NCBI GenBank assembly: GCA_041859045.1
Contig: JBHELB010000032.1
Coordinates: 1-10,056 of the forward strand
From: JBHELB01 sp041859045
GTDB taxonomy: Bacteria > Hydrogenedentota > Hydrogenedentia > Hydrogenedentales > SLHB01
Reading direction: 5' to 3'
Length of the DNA stretch: 10,056 bases
In this document: piece by piece, positions 6,674 to 10,056 of the stretch
Layout of the letters: the number at the start of each line of letters is the position of its first letter
How positions within the stretch are numbered: the stretch's first letter is position 1
The notes under the pieces: model-generated
Database searches by the model: none
What the model was told of the DNA's origin: nothing
Seen by the model: only the letters and a program-made list of their open reading frames with translations
Program-made: the position numbers and the translations under genes

Positions 6674-7455
6674 GCATCATTTTCGGCCGCAAGCGCAGAC
6701 GGCCCAACGAGCGGGATTACCTGCGCGAGCTCTTCATCCGCATGCTGCTGCACAGCGAGGAACGCGGACCGCACGCCTCCGGTCTGGCCTGGCTCAAGAC
6801 CGACGGCAGCCACCGCATCTTCAAGCGGCCGATGCGGGCGCACGAGCTGGTCTACGAGAAGCCGTTTCAGGAGCTGCTCGGGCAGGTCGACAACGAGACC
6901 ACCATCCTCATGGGCCACACCCGCTGGCGCACCCGGGGCAACGAGTTCAACAATCGCAACAATCATCCCATCCGGGCCGGGATCGTCATCGGCACCCACA
7001 ATGGCACCATCTACAACGCCGATTATCTGTTCCGCCGCCTCGGGCTGCCGCGCTACGCCGAGGTGGATAGCGAGCTGATCTTCCGCCTGGCCGACCGCTT
7101 CGCGCCCGAAGGCCCCATCGACCAGGACGGCCTGAAGAAGGCGCTTGCCCTCTGTCGCGGCCAGATGAGCGCCGTGCTGGCCTCACGGCACGACCCCGGC
7201 ACCATCACCGTGCTCAAGGGCAACAAGCCGCTCTGCCTGCGCATCCACCGCCAGCACCGGGTGGTGCTCTACGCCTCGGACGACGCTTTCATCGACTTTG
7301 CTGTGGACAAAGAGAAGGGCTGGCGCGAGCTGGAGGTGCCGCCCATGACCATGCTCACCATCCGCCACGCGGATGTGCGGGCCATCGAAAACAGCGAATT
7401 CCGCTTCATCCCCCAGGAGAGCAAAGGGACACTGCCCGAAGGAGTGAATGCATGA
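6658..7455 (+). CDS. Stand-alone class II glutamine amidotransferase (Ntn hydrolase)
   Basis: The 265-aa product begins MCGQVGIIFG, so Cys2 becomes the N-terminal nucleophile after removal of Met, as in GlmS, PurF and asparagine synthetase glutaminase domains. Further family residues are present: GHTRW (86-90, glutamine-binding Arg), NHP (102-104), THNG (113-116, oxyanion hole Asn-Gly) and VDSE (136-139, the Asp that binds the substrate amino group). A basic insert (RKRRRP, 11-16) follows the first strand. There is no synthase, SIS or phosphoribosyltransferase domain, so ammonia would have to go to a separate partner, or the enzyme may instead hydrolyse gamma-glutamyl amides made by the amidoligase. 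GGAAAGGGGGA (6641-6651) is the ribosome site for ATG 6658. The gene overlaps the previous one by 16 bp and the next by 4 bp. Family assignment is strong; the acceptor is unknown. Confidence 0.88.
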   Translation: MCGQVGIIFGRKRRRPNERDYLRELFIRMLLHSEERGPHASGLAWLKTDGSHRIFKRPMRAHELVYEKPFQELLGQVDNETTILMGHTRWRTRGNEFNNRNNHPIRAGIVIGTHNGTIYNADYLFRRLGLPRYAEVDSELIFRLADRFAPEGPIDQDGLKKALALCRGQMSAVLASRHDPGTITVLKGNKPLCLRIHRQHRVVLYASDDAFIDFAVDKEKGWRELEVPPMTMLTIRHADVRAIENSEFRFIPQESKGTLPEGVNA

Positions 7456-7970
7456 ACATTGGAGAATCCTCGAAGCTGAACACAAATCCGGAAGACAGTC
7501 CCGAGACCATCCTCCGGCTATTCGTCTACGGCACCCTGAAACGGGGCTACTGGAACCATCAACGTTTCTGCGCCCAGGCCCGCAGCATCGAACCGGCCGT
7601 GGTCTGGGGCAGGCTCTACCACCTCCATGCCGGGTTCCCGGCGCTTGAGGTGCCGGAAGGTCTGATCCTGGCCCGGGGCACCGACGATCCGCTGGCCGAC
7701 GCCCGCAGGCAGCAGGAGAGCGGCACACCGCGTTTCGGCCGCCCGACCGGAGACTGGGATCTGATCCATGGGGAACTGGTGACCTTCACCGATCCGCAGC
7801 GCGATCTGCCGCCCATCGACCGGCTGGAAGGCTTTCGGCCCGGCGGCCACAGCATGTACCAGCGGGTGATGGTGGCCGCTGGATGCCGGAACGCTTCAAT
7901 TGCAGTGTGGATTTACAGAATGGCTCGGGTTACAAATGGGGAGCGAATTTACCGGGAGTGGCGGGGCTAA
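7452..7970 (+). CDS. Gamma-glutamylcyclotransferase / AIG2-like protein
   Basis: The 172-aa product has the hallmark LFVYGTLKRG (residues 23-32), then a GRLYHL strand and GFPAL (61-65), HGELVTF (106-112, where Glu108 should be the catalytic acid/base), DRLEGF (123-128), and a YQR strand (136-138) with a C-terminal AVWIYRM strand. This is the complete AIG2/GGCT fold. Family members convert gamma-glutamyl amines to 5-oxoproline and the free amine; BtrG does this to unmask a gamma-Glu-protected intermediate in butirosin synthesis. Residues 72-105 form a longer polar insert than in minimal members. The start overlaps the glutamine amidotransferase stop as ATGA, implying coupled translation. The stop codon interlocks with that of the convergent regulator gene. 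Here it may remove or recycle glutamyl groups attached by the amidoligase. Fold assignment is strong; the substrate is inferred. Confidence 0.88.
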   Translation: MNIGESSKLNTNPEDSPETILRLFVYGTLKRGYWNHQRFCAQARSIEPAVVWGRLYHLHAGFPALEVPEGLILARGTDDPLADARRQQESGTPRFGRPTGDWDLIHGELVTFTDPQRDLPPIDRLEGFRPGGHSMYQRVMVAAGCRNASIAVWIYRMARVTNGERIYREWRG

Positions 7971-8317
7971 TGAGTGTTGGCCTTGATGCTTTCGGCTGCC
8001 TGGATGAGGCTCTTGATCTCATCCTCGGTAAAGCTGGCTTCCTTGATGTAGCGGAGCAAATTCATGACCTCGGGTTGGTCATGAAGGTAGTCGACGACTT
8101 CCGGGTCCGTGGACGAGGACAAACGGAACAGTACGTCGGGATCGGCCGCCAGTACCTTGGCCAGTTCCTTTATCACCTCTGGCCTTGGCGGACGCTCCTT
8201 GCCACGTTCGATGCGGCTCAGATAGGCAGGGGAAATGCCTACCTTGGTCGCCGTCTCGCGCAGGCCGAGGTCTTGAGCAACCCGAAGGTCGCGGAGTGTT
8301 TCACCAAAGTTTTTCAT
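7967..8317 (-). CDS. XRE-family (HTH_3) transcriptional regulator (116 aa)
   Basis: Residues 4-60 form a classic Cro/C1-type helix-turn-helix: FGETLRDLR, then LRETATKVGISPAYLSRIERGKERPPRPEVIKELAKVL, with the recognition helix at about 29-37. The C-terminal half is an acidic, helical dimerisation-like tail (DPEVVDYLHDQPEVMNLL, FTEDEIKSLIQ). Close relatives are often paired with ImmA/IrrE-type metallopeptidases, but none is visible here. I chose ATG 8317; extending the frame to a TTG at 8356 would put the start inside the palindrome and promoter. The candidate promoter (TTGCAA-17-TATATT) puts the transcript start at about the ATG, suggesting a leaderless message like lambda cI from PRM. It is divergent from the HTH/methyltransferase pair and likely represses that locus and itself. 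It converges on the cyclotransferase gene with overlapping stops. Confidence 0.88.
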   Translation of the reverse strand: MKNFGETLRDLRVAQDLGLRETATKVGISPAYLSRIERGKERPPRPEVIKELAKVLAADPDVLFRLSSSTDPEVVDYLHDQPEVMNLLRYIKEASFTEDEIKSLIQAAESIKANTH

Positions 8318-8324
8318 AGCGTCT

Positions 8325-8353
8325 AATATACCTCGCTGTTTAGTGTTTTGCAA
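8325..8353 (-). promoter_or_regulatory. Candidate sigma70 promoter for the XRE regulator (leaderless)
   Basis: Read on the minus strand, TTGCAA (8353-8348) and TATATT (8330-8325) are spaced by 17 bp. The ATG of the regulator begins only 7 bases after the -10 box, so the message would start at or next to the ATG. The only GAGG nearby (8334-8331) lies upstream of the -10 box and 13 bases from the ATG, so it would not be in the message. Confidence 0.55.
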
Positions 8354-8356
8354 CAC
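8343..8356. promoter_or_regulatory. Palindromic operator candidate over the regulator -35 box
   Basis: GTGTT (8343-8347), a TTGC centre and AACAC (8352-8356) form a 14-bp palindrome that contains the -35 hexamer of the regulator's promoter. A dimeric XRE repressor bound here would block its own transcription. The site is assigned from symmetry and position only. Confidence 0.45.
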
Positions 8357-8386
8357 AAAATTCCTCTGGCATTCTTTGGCGTAATT

Positions 8387-8395
8387 TGGTATATT
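8387..8395 (+). promoter_or_regulatory. Candidate extended -10 promoter for the HTH/methyltransferase genes
   Basis: TGGTATATT reads as TG-N plus a TATATT -10 box (8390-8395). No good -35 hexamer lies 16-18 bp upstream, which is tolerated in extended -10 promoters. Transcription would start near 8402, giving an 80-nt leader. The GGTATATT here is the exact reverse complement of AATATACC at 8325-8332, the -10 region of the divergent promoter. Confidence 0.4.
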
Positions 8396-8419
8396 CTGGT
8401 TGATTTTTACTCAGAGGCA

Positions 8420-8430
8420 GGTAACTTACC
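8420..8430. repeat. 11-bp palindrome in the divergent control region
   Basis: GGTAA and TTACC flank a single central C. It lies just downstream of the presumed + strand transcription start and could bind a dimeric repressor. Confidence 0.35.
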
Positions 8431-8438
8431 CCTGTTCT

Positions 8439-8449
8439 GGCACTGTGCC
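8439..8449. repeat. Second 11-bp palindrome in the divergent control region
   Basis: GGCAC and GTGCC flank a single central T. Its centre is 19 bp, nearly two helical turns, from the palindrome centred at 8425. The two arms have different sequences, so they need not bind the same protein. It is too short and lacks the T-run of a terminator. Confidence 0.35.
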
Positions 8450-8481
8450 CTGACGGCCAACAGCCCTGCAGGAGAGGCGAC

Positions 8482-8688
8482 ATGAGCAATGAAGAGGTTC
8501 TGAAATTAAAAGACGTCGCCGCCTTACTTAAGGTCGGCGAAAAGACGGTCTACTCCATGGCCCAGGCCGGGGAACTGCCTGCTTTCAAGGTCCGAGGCCA
8601 GTGGCGATTTTCCCGAAAAGACATCGACGCATGGATAGAGCAACAGAAACACACAACCCAAGATTTCGGCGAGGGCGACCAGAAATGA
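8482..8688 (+). CDS. Small excisionase-type helix-turn-helix DNA-binding protein (68 aa)
   Basis: Residues 6-55 fit the HTH_17/MerR-like excisionase fold: VLKLKDVAALLKVGEKTVYSMAQAGELPAFKV, then the wing GQWRFSRKDIDAWIEQQ with the conserved tryptophans 41 and 51. The remaining 13 residues are a polar tail. AGGAG (8470-8474) lies seven bases before the ATG. Proteins of this type are frequent as the first gene of type I-like restriction-modification and other defence operons, where they probably adjust expression; others direct phage excision. No integrase is near, and the methyltransferase starts only 28 bp downstream, so the regulatory role is more likely. It might bind the palindromes in its own leader. 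The fold is clear; the target is inferred. Confidence 0.85.
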   Translation: MSNEEVLKLKDVAALLKVGEKTVYSMAQAGELPAFKVRGQWRFSRKDIDAWIEQQKHTTQDFGEGDQK

Positions 8689-8716
8689 CCTTAGCCTCGG
8701 TGAACGGAGTTTTTAT

Positions 8717-10056
8717 ATGAGCAAAAAGAAGAACAAGCAGGCCGAGAACACCATCCCGGCGGGATACACGCTCGACTACGTTTCCGGCAAACAGGTCAAG
8801 GAAACGAAGAAAGAGCTGGTGCGCCAGAGGATTGTTCGCGCTCTGATCCATGAATACGGATTTTCGCCAGAGGACATGGAGCTGGATTTCTCCATCGGCG
8901 GGCGCAAAAAAGTGGATGTTGCCATCTTCCATCATGGCAAGGAACACACCATTGAAAACCTTGGCCGCGCCGTGCTTTGCCGCCAGGAACCGAATGTCGG
9001 CAAGAATGCCGCTCGCATCCGTGATTTTGAGCAAGCCGCAAAAGATCTCGACGAGATTGAAACCATCATGCGCGAGGTCGAAGCGGTTCAGTACGGCCTG
9101 TGGACCAACGGCCTGGAATTCTTTTTTGTCGAGAAAGAACAAAAGCGCTTCGAGACCAAGTGCAACCCCATTGGCGACTGGCCGATGGCGGAAGAGTCGG
9201 TCGGTACCAAGGAGGTCATTTCCGACGCCCATACCCGTGTCGCCGACAACGAGATGCTCAAGATCACCTTCCGCCGCTGCCACAACTACATCCACGGCAA
9301 CGAGGGCATGCCCAAAGACGCCGCCTTTTGGCAATTCCTTTATCTGATCTTCTGCAAGATGCACGATGAAAACCTGCGCGGCAAACAGCGTCAGGCCTGG
9401 CAGCGCCGCTTCTGGGCAGGCCCCAGGGAACAGTTTGAGGAAAAGGGCCGCAAAGAAATCCGCAAGCGCATCGAGGAGCTCTTCACCGAGGTTAAAAAGC
9501 AGTACAAGAATATCTTCCGGGGCAACGAGGAGATTACCCTCTCCGACCGGGCGCTGGCCTTTATCGTATCCGAATTGGCCAAGTACGACTTCACCCGCAC
9601 CGATGTCGATGCTAAGGGCGTCGCCTACCAAGAACTGGTGGGTGTGAATCTGCGCGGCGACCGGGGGCAGTACTTTACTCCGCGAGGCGTGGTGAAGCTG
9701 GTCGTTGAAATGCTTGCCCCCAAAGAAAACGAAACCCTGCTGGACCCGGCCTGTGGTACCGGCGGTTTCCTGGTCGCCACCTTGGGATACATGCTGAAGA
9801 AATTCCGTGAGGAGCAGAATACCCAGGTCGGTAACGAGAACACCACCGAGTTTCTGAACGTCCACGAGCGGCTGAAAGAGTATGCCGCCGCCAATGTGTT
9901 CGGGGCCGACTTTGACCCGTTCCTGATCCGCGCCGCTCAAATGAACATGGTGCTGGCGGGTGACGGTCGGGGCCACATTTACAACATCAACTCCCTGGAA
10001 TTCCCGCTGGGACATCTGGCCGATCTGCCCACCGCCAAGAAGGAGATCCCACTGGG
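8717..10056 (+). CDS. Type I-like N6-adenine DNA methyltransferase with N-terminal HSDR_N-like domain (3' partial)
   Basis: The frame is open from ATG 8717 (GGAG at 8706-8709) to the right edge, 446 codons, so the gene continues beyond the window. Residues 15-140 look like the HSDR_N family: AGYTLDYVSGKQVKE, VDVAIF (66-71), and QYGLWTNGLEFFF (125-137). The nuclease ExK strand seems replaced by LCR (87-89), so this part is probably a binding rather than cutting domain. A helical segment follows (IHGNEGMPKDAAFWQFL region, about 200-300). The N6_Mtase domain (PF02384) shows GQYFTPR (317-323), the SAM-binding DPACGTGGF (343-351) and the acidic strand GADFDPF (396-402). The catalytic NPP(F/Y) motif should lie just past the edge. 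It likely modifies adenine within a restriction-modification or related defence system, with specificity and cutting subunits downstream. Confidence 0.88.
   Translation, partial: MSKKKNKQAENTIPAGYTLDYVSGKQVKETKKELVRQRIVRALIHEYGFSPEDMELDFSIGGRKKVDVAIFHHGKEHTIENLGRAVLCRQEPNVGKNAARIRDFEQAAKDLDEIETIMREVEAVQYGLWTNGLEFFFVEKEQKRFETKCNPIGDWPMAEESVGTKEVISDAHTRVADNEMLKITFRRCHNYIHGNEGMPKDAAFWQFLYLIFCKMHDENLRGKQRQAWQRRFWAGPREQFEEKGRKEIRKRIEELFTEVKKQYKNIFRGNEEITLSDRALAFIVSELAKYDFTRTDVDAKGVAYQELVGVNLRGDRGQYFTPRGVVKLVVEMLAPKENETLLDPACGTGGFLVATLGYMLKKFREEQNTQVGNENTTEFLNVHERLKEYAAANVFGADFDPFLIRAAQMNMVLAGDGRGHIYNINSLEFPLGHLADLPTAKKEIPL

Noticed and set aside
7883..8326. A 147-codon plus-strand frame overlapping the regulator
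   Set aside because: It overlaps the end of the cyclotransferase and is fully antisense to the XRE gene, which has an unmistakable helix-turn-helix.
8439..8449. GGCAC-T-GTGCC hairpin as a transcription terminator
   Set aside because: The stem is only 5 bp with a 1-nt centre, and no T-run follows.
4981..8705. A 12-bp direct repeat GCCTCGGTGAAC at 4981-4992 and 8694-8705, each just after a stop codon, as possible attachment sites
   Set aside because: A few 12-mer repeats are expected by chance in 10 kb, the match does not extend, and no integrase is present.
8585..10015. A 476-codon open frame on the minus strand opposite the methyltransferase
   Set aside because: The plus-strand frame carries clear methyltransferase motifs, while the antisense product matches nothing recognisable.

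Overview
This GC-rich window (about 60% G+C by eye) is a dense, almost gap-free piece of accessory DNA from a bacterium or its prophage. No rRNA, tRNA or integrase is visible, so the host cannot be named. The gene types (modular tail protein, amidoligase cassette, type I-like methyltransferase) would fit a prophage or genomic island in a GC-rich Gram-negative bacterium, but that is inference.

Region 1 (1-4973, all +) is the end of a phage tail/baseplate cluster. It holds the C-terminus of an unidentified protein, a 75-aa protein with a GTG start, a 177-aa tail-fibre/baseplate-like protein, a 1201-aa modular DUF4815-type tail protein (inserted FN3-like domain, IPT/TIG-like domain, two C-terminal Asp-box units), and an 81-aa helical protein of unknown role.

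Region 2 (5163-7970, +) follows a 189-bp AT-richer gap that carries a plausible sigma70 promoter and nested inverted repeats. It is a tightly packed four-gene cassette: a glutamine-synthetase-fold amidoligase, a small protein with a DUF5049-like C-terminus, a stand-alone class II (Ntn) glutamine amidotransferase, and an AIG2-like gamma-glutamylcyclotransferase. The last three cistrons overlap or nearly abut, which implies translational coupling. One enzyme should make an amide bond with ATP, one should hydrolyse an amide (glutamine or a relative), and one should remove gamma-glutamyl groups. Together this looks like a peptide-tagging, amine-conjugation or protect/deprotect pathway whose substrate is unknown. 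It is the most interesting system in the window.

Region 3 (7967-10056) starts with a minus-strand XRE-family repressor whose stop codon interlocks with that of the cyclotransferase. A divergent control region (8318-8481) full of palindromes follows. Beyond it, on +, are a small excisionase-type HTH protein and a type I-like N6-adenine DNA methyltransferase with an N-terminal HSDR_N-like domain that seems to lack nuclease residues; this last gene runs off the right edge. This is the start of a restriction-modification or related defence locus.

No convincing rho-independent terminator, CRISPR array, insertion sequence or RNA gene was seen. The amidoligase cassette therefore sits between phage structural genes and a defence locus, which suggests a cargo (moron) or island setting.
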